Shown here: positions 11,100 through 21,609 of the stretch, one piece after another
How the letters are laid out: each line of letters starts with the position of its first letter
How positions within the stretch are numbered: the stretch's first letter is position 1
Source of the DNA: Salminus brasiliensis
Taxonomy: Eukaryota > Chordata > Actinopteri > Characiformes > Bryconidae
Length of the DNA: 64,000 nucleotides
NCBI RefSeq assembly: GCF_030463535.1
Contig: NC_132896.1
Location: 31,304,023 to 31,368,022, forward strand
Direction: 5' to 3'
The notes under the pieces: generated by a model
What the model was told of the DNA's origin: nothing
The model's input: only the letters and a program-made list of their open reading frames with translations
Databases searched by the model: none
Position numbers and translations under genes: made by a program

Positions 11100-12255
11100 A
11101 TTTAGAACTGAGTTGGTCCCTCATGTGTTTGAACATTCGAGGCATGGACTCCACAAGACCTCTCTGAAGGTGTCCTGTAGTATCTGGCACCAAGACGTTA
11201 GCCTCAGATCCTTTAAGCCTCCATAGGTCACATGAATGAGGCTTAGGTCACCAGATCACCGGTTGTGGTTAGCTTTTATCCTAGCACGAATGCTCACAAC
11301 AGGCTTTCTCCCTGTGGTTCTTTCCCAGGTCGACTAGGGTTTGCATTTAGCCTAGCATGCATACCCAGGACGGCCTTTCTATGAGTGGTGTTTCCCCTAG
11401 GGTTAGGTTTTATCCTGGCACAGATACTCACAGTGGCCCTTCTCCAAGCTGGCTATGGTTAGCCTAATAATTTTTTTCTCAAATTATATTCATGATTTTA
11501 TACTCTTACATTTTGATTTAATTTCCATCTAAATATTTTCCTTTACCCAAAGACAACAAAACAACATTCAAACAATATAAAAAGTTTTAATATAACAACC
11601 ATAACTGTCTTTTTCACTTTGTTACAACTTATCTAAATAAAAAACAATTTGTACTGAATCAGAAAATTATTTTTTTCCAAAAGAATTTTTTTTTTTCTTT
11701 TATTATACCTTAATCAAAGTATCTTATTTGGTAACAAGTCTAAAACATACTATATTAGTTTAGGTAAAGCATTAAGAATTAGGTCCCTAATACTTTAACT
11801 AAATCTCATGAGTTAACATAATCCAAAATCTCAATTGAACATAAGGAATGTCACACTTCTTGAAGTTTAAGTTTTTATAATTTAAATAACATTTATTAAT
11901 CCTCTACCAAAAATACTGATCTTAAGCTTGTGGTAATGCAAGAGTAAGTGTTGCAGAGCTTAATCTATAAAGTGTCACCAGATCACCGGTTGTGGTTGTG
12001 GAGCATTTTTGGTAGGTACTGACCACTGCATACCAGGAACACCCCACAAGACCTGCCTGATGTTTTGGAGATGTTCTGACCCAGTTGTCTAGGCATCAGA
12101 GTTTGGTTCTTGTCAAAGTAGCTTAGATTTTTAGGCTTGCTCTTAACACCTTTAATACCTTCAATAACTGTCTGTTCCTAATATATGTGCTGCCTAATAT
12201 ATCCACCCCTCCACAGCTACAGCTGTAGATGAAGATAATCAATGTTATTGCTGAT
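11100..12255 (-). mobile_element. Decayed Tc1-like element (GATCAGCC..AACATTAAAACC family), interrupted
   Basis: Minus-strand remnant of a Tc1-like transposon. 11,100-11,230 corresponds to the end of the transposase (GAGGCATGGACTCCACAAGA, GAAGGTGTCCTGTAGTATCT, CACCAAGACGTTAGCC). 11,998-12,255 corresponds to its beginning (GGTAGGTACTGACCACTGCA, ACACCCCACAAGACCTGCC, TTTTGGAGATGTTCTGACCC, then GTGCTGCCTAATATATCCAC). The middle is replaced by about 700 bp of other sequence flanked by a 24 bp direct repeat (11,247-11,270 and 11,974-11,997). Other copies of this family are at 27,010-27,295 and 51,638-52,320. No open transposase frame remains. Confidence 0.75.
11271..11973 (+). repeat. 703 bp insert inside a Tc1 relic, including minisatellite cluster 3
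   Basis: Begins with two to three units of the 70-75 bp minisatellite (AGCTTTTATCCTAGCAC, GCATTTAGCCTAGCATGCAT, GGTTTTATCCTGGCACAGAT), then about 500 bp of AT-rich sequence. It lies exactly between two copies of a 24 bp direct repeat. The block TTTGTACTGAATCAGAAA inside it also occurs at about 1,353-1,370. Confidence 0.6.
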
Positions 12256-12359
12256 CGCTGTATAATTGAGAATAGGTAGTCTGCAAGTTCAGCCCATGCC
12301 ATTGGAGTTTAATAGGGTAATGGAGGAGACTGTAGGGTAATGGAGGAGACTTCCTTTAG

Positions 12360-12480
12360 TTTAATACTGTAAATAATCTGTTCTGTGTTTTTTGTTACTT
12401 GTCATATGTGTTGCTCTCACCAAGACAAATTCCTTGTATGTGTAACATACCTGGTGAAATAAAGAGATTCTGATTCTGTA
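12360..12480 (+). mobile_element. LINE 3' tail fragment
   Basis: Contains TTGCTCTCACCAAGACAAATT, CCTTGTATGTGTAACATACC, TGGTGAAATAAAGAGATTC and the terminal TGATTCTG repeat. This arrangement is characteristic of the 3' ends of several teleost non-LTR retrotransposons. No coding part is attached. Confidence 0.6.
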
Positions 12481-13484
12481 GGAGGGAGAGAACTCTGAGA
12501 ACCTGGGCTGAACTTCAGACAGCAATGCTTTGAACTAGAAGTCCCAATAATATTAGAAAGGTTCTCAAAACTTCAAAAACATTAATTGAGAAACCAAAAG
12601 TGTTTCTTCTCTGGCATTTCTCTAATTAATCCTTTTTTTTGGAATCCTGGTCCTTGTCCATCGCAGTACGCTGAGACATTCCAGCCAGTCGGACCACACC
12701 ACAGTCACAAGGGACAGCCAGGCATTCATCATTCCTCTCCAAGCATGACGAGACGTTTAATATCTCTGCATGGTCAGTAAATCGAATAAAAAGACACAGC
12801 AGCAGGCTTCAACTGAGGAAAAGCATGGCGTCATTGCCGTCTCAGACGGGCGACCCACTGCTCCGAGGTTGTTCCAGACATAGAAACCGCATGGCGTAGA
12901 AACAAACAGAGGCAGTGCATAAATAAAACAAGACAGCTTAATCTGTGAATGTCACACAGTTTGCACTTGTCATATATTACAATATCGGTCCTGCCAGAGG
13001 TCAAGCGTAAAATACATTTCTGTCAGGCAACTTCTATTTCCAGCTTTAAAAAGTGCTGGTGTGTGACAACACTGGGCAGGTGAAAGTGTAATGGCTTTCC
13101 CTCTGCTTGATATACAGGCTGAATGAATCCGTCTCCTCCATCTGGTTCTGCAGGCCGATTCTCGGTTCAGGTGTATCTGTAATTGTCTCAACTGAGAACA
13201 CCAGGGGCTGGGATTCAACTCCTACCACCTTCAGATAAGCTGAGAAATAACAGCTGTGGTTCTGAAGCTTAAGGATCATAGGAACAGAGTTATTTCCTCC
13301 TATACGCAAACCACCTCTTCTCAGCAGATGTAAATGATGTAGCTTATTGAACACTGTGGCAGCAGATGTGGGAGGATAGCTTTTAAATTGAGATGAGAAA
13401 ACTAGATGTAGATGTCACATGTTGTGTAGACCACTGAAGTCGGGGTTATGGCCATAACTCAAATCACATCCAGTACAGTCACAT
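12481..13484. other. Spacer, nothing recognised
   Basis: No gene or clear repeat. Overlapping minus-strand ORFs of 82 and 102 codons at 12,970-13,354 show no domain and are treated as chance. Confidence 0.4.
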
Positions 13485-13690
13485 TTATGTGTGTAGCGCC
13501 TTTTACATCTGATATTGTCACAAAGCAGCTTTACAGGAACCCAATAACAAGACAAAAGATCATCAAAATATAAAAAGTCCTGGTGAGCAAGTTAAAGGTG
13601 ACAGTGGCAAGAAGTTGGAGGAAGAAACAAAGACTCACAGGGGAGGATCCTTCATCCTCTGGTCAAACCACTTATTATTAACAAGTATTG
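13485..13690 (+). repeat. Interspersed teleost-type repeat (TGTCACAAAGCAGCTTTACAG)
   Basis: Contains TAGCGCCTTTTACATCTGAT, TTGTCACAAAGCAGCTTTAC, GAACCCAATAACAAGACAAA, AGGTGACAGTGGCAAGAAG and CTCACAGGGGAGGATCCTTC. I recognise this block order as a common unclassified interspersed repeat of fish genomes. Confidence 0.55.
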
Positions 13691-13730
13691 ATTATAATCA
13701 TTGTACCACCACATAAGACCTCATAATATT

Positions 13731-14130
13731 TACATTTACATTTACATTTAAGGCATTTAGCAGACGCTCTTCTCCAGAGCGACTTACAAAAGTGCTTTGC
13801 TATTTACCCAAGAAAAACCTCAGCTAGTTAAATAGACTAATAATTCAAAGATGCCTCTAAGTTTAGACTCTACTAAACACAAGTCAGTAAGGAGACCACT
13901 CTGCTATTCGCCCATGTACTCTCAGAAGAGGAGGGTCTGCAGTCTGCGTTTGAAGACAGCGAGCGACTCTGCCGTTCGGACACCCAGTTCGTTCCACTAC
14001 TTCGGTGCAGATTGGGCAACTAGTCCGAGGCAGATAGCAGTAGCAGGAGGGTGGACAGCTGTTCTGGCTAACAGGAGAGCCCGATGGTCAATCTTCCATC
14101 GGTGTCAGGCCAGACAGGTGGGTAGTCATT
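13731..14130 (+). repeat. Interspersed repeat, TTTACATTTA..GGCATTTAGCAGA family (copy 2)
   Basis: Shares with 57,226-57,505: AGACGCTCTTCTCCAGAGCG, ACTTACAAAAGTGCT, CTAAACACAAGTCAGTA.GG, TCAGAAGAGGAGGGTCTGCA, GTTTGAAGACAGCGAGCG and GTTCGGACACCCAG. The 93-codon ORF across it is not a gene. Confidence 0.75.
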
Positions 14131-14838
14131 AACTTAGAAAAAGAGAAAGATATAGAATTAGTTCTCATTGGCCTTATGTAGTAGAGAGAATGTGAACATT
14201 AGAGTGTGACTAATGACTAATGATAGATCTGACTGTAACAGCCTAACTAAAAGGAGAGAGCCAGAAGGTAACACAGACATGGGAGCACCCTGAAACACTG
14301 GCAACAGCTCTACGCATCCATCCACTAAACATATGAACCCAATTTAGTGTAATTCCAGCTTAGACCCTTAGTGCCAAACATGCCACCACCACCTAAATGA
14401 CCTAAACTTCAGAGGTCCATCGCCATGAAGCAAAATGACTCCATATTTATTATTTATGCTGTTAAAACATTGAGGAACTTCAGGTTGAAACTGTGGAGGA
14501 ATGTCTTAAGGTGCTCTTAGGAATATTAAAGGAGCATTTTTACTCTAAAACCCTTTTCTTGAATGTTCCTCAAAGCAGTGAATTTAAACAGAGCTGGCTA
14601 AAAGACCACTAAAACTTGGAATCAGTGCATGAAGGAACAGTCACACCATGTTGAGAAGGATTGATCGAGGATTGGCAAGAACATCACTGAGGTCCCAAAG
14701 ATGGGATTTTTCCATGGGCATCTTATTTATGTAAAATCAGAACTACTAAGGCTTTATGAGAACATTTACTGTTAATGTGGTGGAGCACGTACTGTAGATG
14801 TGGAGTCCCCAATTCAGTTATTCTTAGGGCCGCAAGGA
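14131..14838. other. Spacer, nothing recognised
   Basis: No ORF with domain content and no repeat signature identified. Confidence 0.4.
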
Positions 14839-15257
14839 AGGCTAGGACCAGTCCAGAAATAAGACCTACCGTGATATCCAGTTGGAAACCAACGGGCAAG
14901 CTGATGGCAGATAATAGGGCTTATTAATAACCAACAATGAATACTGTAATATGATTTGCATATGGATGACACAGCTTGATTGTGGTTAAAGCCCACATTC
15001 GAATGAATCTATAAAAAGCTGAGATATAGAAGTGTTACAGTTTGGAAGTTCTGTATATTAAGAAACTGCTCAGAGCTGGTTTGAGTCCAGAACCTCTGTT
15101 TCCATTTTTTTACCCTGGTCTTTTAATTCTCATTCATTCCACTGACTCGATAAGTCCCCCGTCGCCCCAGTCCTCACAACAGATTCTCTAGGATGGAGGG
15201 GGAGGAAGGATAAGATGGCATTATGCACTTATTTCCAAGCTGAAGCATTTGCGCCAC
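14839..15257 (+). repeat. Segmental duplication, arm 1 (SINE-free; partner 17,346-17,991)
   Basis: About 420 bp, from GGCTAGGACCAGTCCAG to AAGCTGAAGCATTTGYGCCAC, is repeated about 2.5 kb downstream in direct orientation with only scattered substitutions and a small indel at 15,153-15,172. This arm keeps the uninterrupted sequence GGAAACCAACGGGCAAGC, the pre-insertion site of the SINE found in arm 2. Confidence 0.9.
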
Positions 15258-15722
15258 TGGTAATGCATTTACAAACATGCTCACCTAGGGTCCCAGGGGA
15301 TGTTAAGGCTCAGCAATTACACACTAAATCAGTTGATGTAGCACTGTTTATAGTGTTTAGTGCTGCTTTCTTAAACAAACAGTAGGCCCAGGCTTGGCCT
15401 ACAAAGGATTTTTAATGATAAATAGTCAGTAATGCAGCAGTCTAGATCAGTACCATCATGCATTAAGTCATGAGTAAATGTTATAAACATCTTCAGTGTG
15501 TTCTTTGTCAACTGAATGGCACAAGTCCTGGAAACTGGTGAAATCCATGACACCTAGGCTCTTCCCTTCAAAACAAATCGCAGATCTTTCAAACAGGAGG
15601 AGACACTAGACCTCTGGATCTCAATCACAGACCTACCCTGTGTAGGAGCTTTAATCTGGCCTTAAATGTTTAGTCTTAACCTGAATGTTGTCCAAAACAA
15701 GCTTGAGTAAGAGTATCTAAGA
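15258..15722. other. Spacer, nothing recognised
   Basis: No gene or clear repeat identified between the duplication arm and the MITE. Confidence 0.4.
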
Positions 15723-16367
15723 GGCTGTTCGCACCTGGCATTATCAGCATTGCTGGTGATCAGATCATGCTCAGATTTCACTTATCTGCATGAAAAGCCA
15801 GGTGTAAAGTAAACACCACTAGGATGCATTGTGATCGGATTACGATCGTATCACTCAAACCACGTTCAGAGGTGGTCAGAGACGGATCTCGTCCTCATTT
15901 AATACAAGAGTAAACAAAATGTGATCCATTTCTCTGATCTCTGATCAGATTCCATCAGGCAAGCGGAAATACTGTACGCCATCTCTCTCCCGCTTGCTCT
16001 CTCTGCTTATTTACCAGCAAGTGAGAGCAGTATTACATAGTTTGCTCCCTTGTGGATTAAATAGTCCATCCTATTTTCTGATAGAGCCGGTGCGGGAATG
16101 TGGGAACCATCTATTGTTCCACGGCAGTGTAGAACCCCCTACCGTTCCTCTAAACTGTTCCCAGTCTCTCAGAGAAACCATTAAAACGAGTAAAACGACT
16201 AAATGAGGTACGTCTGAATGTGTTTTTTACACGGCTAAGTAAAATCAGATCTCATCTGATCACACCGGAGACACATTTTAATGCCAAGTGTAAACAGAAT
16301 CCGGTCAAAGTAGATCCAGATACAATCCGGACACAGAACGCATGATAATGCCAGGTGTAAACATGCC
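15723..16367. mobile_element. Non-autonomous DNA transposon (MITE-like, about 645 bp)
   Basis: The ends are inverted: GGCTGTTCGCACCTGGCATTAT at the left, and at the right ATAATGCCAGGTGTAAACATGCC, which reads GGCATGTTTACACCTGGCAT on the other strand. Subterminal sequences are also partly inverted (TGATCAGATC-type blocks near 15,755 and around 16,255). No transposase. Target-site duplication is not evident, so the superfamily (hAT-like or other) is undetermined. Confidence 0.65.
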
Positions 16368-16719
16368 AACTTCACCACATTGTTCTTAGACTCCAGTTAC
16401 TTTACAAAGCACAAACTGCTTAAGGTTCACGGTACTCAAGGAAGCAAAAGTAGAGCTAAATACAGGATAACGCCATTAAAGTGTGAGACGGGCTTGGAAA
16501 AACCCAGCCATGAAATCCAAACCCAATCCAGGCCTGATAAATGTCTGAAAAGTGATCATTGAACCTGTCAAAAAAGCTTGTGTCTCTAACCTTTAGGTCA
16601 TGGCTGCAAGCTCTACTTCATCATTAAAAGCTCATTTCTGCTCAGTGTTAAATACAGAGCCAGAGCCTACTGTTTACACCGTTTACAGCCATTTACCCTG
16701 GTACCTATTTCATTTTTTG
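16368..16719. other. Spacer, nothing recognised
   Basis: Contains only a 60-codon ORF without domain content. Confidence 0.35.
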
Positions 16720-16870
16720 TATTAAGCACATCATCACAACCTCCTCTACCTGCACCATGTTTGATGTTGTCAGACACTTTGGACTCTGAACTGCCCCCTA
16801 GTGGATGTATTGCTTAATATCCATGCCAGTGTAAAGGACGCATAGAAGTATGTGGGCAGTGACGGTATAC
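16720..16870 (+). repeat. Unclassified dispersed repeat, copy 1 (partner 60,855-61,010)
   Basis: Shared blocks with the copy near rapgef2 are ATCACAACCTYCTC, CACCATGTTTG-type sequence, TCTGAACTGCCCYCTAGTGG, GTATTGCTTAATATCCATGC aligned with the corresponding ATTACTGCTGAACATCCCTG, and ATGTGGGCAGTGACGGT. About 150 bp, moderately diverged, same orientation. Confidence 0.6.
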
Positions 16871-17345
16871 AAGAAAAAATGTCTTTAGAGTGTCCCCTGT
16901 ATTTATCTGGCACCCAGTTCAACAAAGGGAAGGCTTGTTAAAAAGCTGAGAAGTTGGATCATGTATTTTGTGAGCAGGGAAAACTCTAAAAGGGCAAGGA
17001 ACTGGAAAAGACTACATTACACACAGCCAACTCTCAACTCTATGACATTGCTGGTCGGGCTTGTAAGACTCTAGTCAAGACGCTGAAAGGTTGATAACTG
17101 GTCAAGATTCAGTTGAAATAAGAGTAAGACCAAGTCCAAATTAAGATGGCACAGGATCAAGTCAAGACCAAGAAGCCCAACCAGCCAAGTGTTCTTTAAA
17201 ACCAAGCTTTAGCAAGTTTCCTACTGCTTCAGGTCCAGTGAGTGATACTCCTGCAGAGTCCCTACAGACAAAAGAATTGCTATAACCTTCCTTTTTACAA
17301 TTCATGGTACAACAGTCCAATAGTGTTGGTCAATTTCCAGCACCT
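16871..17345. other. Spacer, nothing recognised
   Basis: No gene or repeat identified. Confidence 0.35.
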
Positions 17346-17991
17346 AGGCTAGGACCAGTCCAGGAATAAGACCTACCATGATATCCAGTTGGAAACCAAT
17401 GGTTGGTGGTTGGTGTGGCGCAACAGATAACACCACTACCTACCACTGAGCTACCACACCATGTGGGAGGCTGGGGTTCGATTCCCGGTCTGGGTGACTA
17501 TGCTGTGCTACACCAATAAGAGTCATTGGGCAAGACTCCTAACACTACACTGACCCACCACTGTAATATGAGTTACCTTGTAAGTCGCTCTGGATAATAG
17601 CGTCAGCTAAATGCCATAAATGTAAATGTAACGGGCAAGCTGATGGCAGATAATAGGGCTTATTAATAACCAACAATGAATACTGTAATATGATTTGCAT
17701 ATGGATGACACAGCTTGATTGTGGTTAAAGCCCACATTCGAATGAATCTATAAAAAGCTGAGATATAGAAGTGTTACAGTTTGGAAGTTCTGTATATTAA
17801 GAAACTGCTCAGAGCTGGTTTAAGTCCAGAACCTCGGTTTCCATTTTTTTCCCCTGGTCTTTTAATTCTCATTCATTCCACTGACTTGATAAGTCCTCAC
17901 CAAGTCCTCACAACAGATTCTCTGGGATGGAGGGGGAGGAAGGATAAGATGGCATTATGTACTTATTTCCAAGCTGAAGCATTTGTGCCAC
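17346..17991 (+). repeat. Segmental duplication, arm 2 (contains SINE)
   Basis: Same sequence as 14,839-15,257, but split by a SINE at 17,400-17,630. Sequence identity resumes with ACGGGCAAGCTGATGGCAGA directly after the SINE and continues to AAGCTGAAGCATTTGTGCCAC. Confidence 0.9.
17400..17630 (+). mobile_element. tRNA-derived SINE, full-length-looking insertion
   Basis: Head GGTTGGTGGTTGGTGTGGCG with an A-box-like TGGCGCAACAGATAACACC, B-box GGTTCGATTCC at about 17,475-17,485, body GGGCAAGACTCCTAACACTA, tail TTGTAAGTCGCTCTGGATAA and terminal ATAAATGTAAATGTA. Comparison with the empty copy (14,839-15,257) defines both ends. The flanks overlap by only about 2 bp (AA), so a long target-site duplication is not present. 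Same family as 1,932-2,130. Confidence 0.9.
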
Positions 17992-19205
17992 CTCACCGTT
18001 AATCTAGGGACCCAGTTTCAGCTGTAGGATCTGTCAGCAGAGCTCTCTCGTAATTGACTTTGGTTGTTTATGACTTTTCCGACTCAGTGCCTCCAGGCTA
18101 CATGCTCTTTCTCCCCTCCCTTCCTGTCTGTTTCACACATTTGACCCATAATTAGATGCCATGTTGTAATTCAGATGTTCTTCCGACAAGCACTTCCCAA
18201 CATTAGGCCCACAAATGAGATTGCGCACATCCGACACACTGCCGATCATTCAGCCCCCTGTCTGAAGGATAGCCTGCCACAGTAAAACACAGCATTTTAA
18301 TTAGATCTGTTGAAACTGGAGGTCAGCGCTGGGGAAGCATACTGCAGATAATCCATCATATCTCCTCAGAGGGACCTTAGGAGGATTTGGGGGGCTTAAC
18401 TTTTTCCATTCGAGGACCTCCAGGGCAATGATTAGGGGGGCTCCGCAAACAAAGACGACTTCTTTAATCCTCAATGCCATAGCCGAGTCTTTCCTTGGGA
18501 GGTGACACAGCGGCAGGGGACGGCGGGAAGCTCAAGTGAAGCTACTACAGGAGAGTGTTCAAGGGGACAAAATACAAGATGGACTTAACAACTTAATCAA
18601 TACTGTGCTGCGCTTCAACATGTGTGAGTTCAGGGGGAATTAAATCTTGCTCGACTGCTGATTGAATTTTACAGCCCAAGCTTTCAGAAAAGAGACGAAT
18701 TGTAATTACCTCAATGCTGGAGCAAGCCGAGTGTAAAGGAGCGTCAGGGAAAAAGAATCAGAATGAATGGCCAGGCCGCTCTGCGCTTCTTCACTTTTCA
18801 GAGCATCCTGTGGGGAGGGGAGAACGATAAACGCAGAATTGAGCCTATGATCCGTGCTGACCTCCATGCCAGGGGAACACTCGCCTCGCAATTTAGCAAC
18901 CTCCTGCTGGGCTGAAACAGAGGCTAGGGGGAGGACGGGACGGGGGACGGCTTTGATGGATGCAAATGTGGATGTGGCTTTTCCCTGTTTGGCTAGTAGG
19001 GCTGGGTATTGGCAGCAGCAGTTTGATATGCGTTGCCAATGTTTACCTTGATATTAGAAATTAAACCTACAGTAATAATTAAAAATAAATAAAGCTGGCG
19101 AGAAATAATGCTTTTTATAAAGTCAGTCCCAATTGATTGGTATTCGCTTTATAGATTGTCTGCAGATGTTCAAATTATTAACAAACTATTTGGTTGATAT
19201 ATCAT
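17992..19205. other. Spacer, nothing recognised
   Basis: Relatively GC-balanced sequence without ORFs of interest or repeat signatures. It may include conserved non-coding DNA (for example 18,290-18,520), which cannot be tested here. Confidence 0.35.
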
Positions 19206-19950
19206 ATGGATATAAGTCCAAATGTTTGTGGACACCCCTTCTAATGAATAATAAGTTGCACCCATTTCTGATACAGATGTGACACTATACCCCTCTAGCC
19301 CAAGCCTAATGCCAGGTGTGGGCTAGAGAAGGGGTATAAAGCCCCCCAGCTTTGAGCTGTGGAGCAGTGGAGCAACTGTGTTCTCTGGAATGATGGATGC
19401 TGCGCCATACAATACTTTTGGGATGACTGTGGGGTTGGGGATGAGGTGGGGTGGTGATACATTCAACATCCTGACCTTACTGACACTCTTGTCGCTGAAT
19501 GCAATCAAACCCTCACAGCAATGCTCCTCCAAAATGTAGTAGAAAGCCTTCTTCCCTGGACAGTAGAGACAGTTACTCCAACAAAGCACAGTTGTCTACA
19601 GGGCAGTGGTGGCCCAGCAGTTAGAGCGCCAGGCTATTGATTATGGGTTCGATTGATTGTGGGTTCGATTCCCTGGCTCGGCAAGCTGACACTGTTGGGC
19701 CCTTAGGCAAGGCCCTTTAGCCTCTCTGCTCCCCGGGTGCTGGAGTTGGCTGCCCACCGCTCTCGGTGTTTATGTACTCACTGCCCCTAGTTCACTAGTG
19801 TGTGTGTGTGTTCACTACCACAGATGGGTTAAATGTGGAGGACACATTTCTCTGAACAGTGACAAATACATTCACCTTTAAAAGCAGGATATACTCTTTT
19901 AAATACCCTTAATGTTGGAAGATCAGCAGGTGTCCCAAAACTTTTTTTTT
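19206..19950 (-). mobile_element. Tc1-type MITE with nested SINE
   Basis: One end reads TCCAAATGTTTGTGGACACC, the other GCAGGTGTCCCAAAACTTTT (TIR of the TATGGACAAAAGTATTGGGA family). Between them are blocks shared with the copies at 53,157 and 58,716: GGAATGATGGATG, CATTCAACATCCTGACCTTA, TCGCTGAATGCAATCAAA, CTCACAGCAATGCTCCTCC, GACAGTAGAGACAGTTACTC. The element is interrupted at 19,589-19,880 by a SINE. No transposase reading frame. Confidence 0.85.
19589..19880 (+). mobile_element. tRNA-derived SINE nested in the Tc1 MITE
   Basis: Has a tRNA-like head GGCAGTGGTGGCCCAGCAGT with TTAGAGCG, a partly duplicated B-box (GGGTTCGATTGATT then GGGTTCGATTCC), and the body GTTGGGCCCTTAGGCAAGGC. It is bracketed by a 6 bp direct repeat AAAGCA (19,583-19,588 and 19,881-19,886), consistent with a target-site duplication. 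The MITE sequence continues across it. Confidence 0.85.
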
Positions 19951-20980
19951 TTTTAAGGCACACTGGACCTGCCCTTATGATGCTCAATCCAAACAGCCCC
20001 AGATTTGTTTTTAAATACGTGGGCTAGTCAGGCAAACTTTTTCGTGTGTGTTTGACGGTGTGGTTTATGAATTGCTAGCATGATAGCATGAGTGGTAGTG
20101 CCAGATTTTACGGCAACAATAAAATATCTAGTTGGACTGCCAGTAATTCTCATTTATCAGAATGAAGAGCAAACATGTTTCTGTGATGCTTCTTTTTCCT
20201 AGCGTTAGACATAATTAATAACTTTATCATGATATATATAAAAAAATCCTTTTTTGTTTCAGACATACTGTAAATTCATACAGTTGTCAACTCAGCATTT
20301 AAGCGCTTGCCTTAAAGATTGCCAAAAATTCACAATTACTCAGGTGTGTCCAAACCTTTGGTTGATACTGTACATAAAACTGCTTTGGCGGCACTGTAGT
20401 GGCCTGTCAAACAGAGAAATATATTGGTCAATTATAAAGTGCTGCAGTATACATTATGTTCACTTCTCCGGGGATCTACAGCGAGCAATCGCCGTTGAAT
20501 ACAGCACTTAACCTCAGACCCAGGGGTTCTGCATGGTCTCCCCTACCCCAGCATGGTGCCCTTGAAAACGAGCAAAGACTGCTCAGTGGGTCTACTGTGA
20601 TTAAATAAAGCTTGAAAAAGATGTAATGATTACCATAATGCCTATTAACAAACATCACACCATTAGCATTTCTGAACCACAAATTAGCATTTGCCTTATA
20701 GCCACCCAATGAGGAGCGACTAATATAAAATCACACACTCTCAATACGACATCTGATTAGACAACTACACAAAAGTACTGAGTAAATCCCATACATTTCA
20801 TCATAACTGTGCTCTGACTTACATTAGCATACTGATGACTGCACCAACACCGGTGTGGTGGAGCACCCAAAAGTGGGAGTAATTAATGAGAGCTTATCTT
20901 TAACGAGTTACAGTGCAGTAAAGGCATCAGCCTGATGATGGATAGGCACTGCAGACAGCAAATTGAAAATTCCTTATCAG
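19951..20980. other. Spacer, nothing recognised
   Basis: Short chance ORFs only (77 and 85 codons near 20,254-20,709). A T-rich tract marks the MITE border. Confidence 0.4.
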
Positions 20981-21609
20981 CGTCTCAGGCTTTATATACT
21001 TGTTCGAGCTAAGCCACGGTAGCTGGACTCCGCACTTCTTGAGAATTCAGCTTCAGAACGTTTGGGAAGATTGGAGTTCCTCAGGGTTCAGTGCTCAGCC
21101 CTTTTTCGGTTGGATCTTCAACACTGGACACAAGAAGCATTAACACAATCATTTTACAGCACATGTGGCTGATATCTAAGGTGTGAAACCCAATAATTAT
21201 GCCTGGGAAAGTGGTTCAAATCAAAATTCAGATGAAGGTCATTCTAACAGTGTTTCATTTTAGCCTGTTTACCTTTGAAATGGTATAACTTTGCAGTTAT
21301 CCTGCTCTTCAGATGGCTGTAGCTCTGTTCTGAAATAAAAGCAAAGCAATTTGTATTTTTAAATAATTAGTTTATTTTATATCCTTAACATCAAACAGAA
21401 CATTAAGAACATCCAACTGCAGATTTTACTGGCATTTGTAAATTTTTCAGTGCTTGTAGTCCTTGCAGAAGGTCTGTAGTTATGAGATATGCTTGGCTAT
21501 TCCTGCATGAACAGCTTGTCTAAGGTCTTACCATCACACCAGCAGTTTTCTCCAAGGGTTTTCTAGGTCTTTCAGATCTCATCTTGACCTCCACATTCTT
21601 CTGGTAGCC
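20981..21609 (+). repeat. 630 bp duplicated block A (partner 24,015-24,640)
   Basis: Shared ordered blocks with block B include CGTCTCAGGCTTT, GGTAGCTGGACTC, CCTCAGGGTTCAGTGCT, GTTGGATCTTCAACACTGGA, CACAAGAAGCATTAACACAA, TCATTTTACAGC, TCAAACAGAACATTAAGAAC, AGGTCTGTAGTT and CAGCTTGTCTAAGGTCTTAC. A stretch near 21,072 reads [12 protein letters not shown], resembling a LINE RT palm box, but the frame is lost immediately after, so the origin is uncertain. Confidence 0.85.

Noticed and set aside
21069-21105. RT-like [12 protein letters not shown] in duplicated block A
   Set aside because: Twelve residues alone, frame lost at once, and the partner block has a stop in the same place; insufficient for a LINE call.
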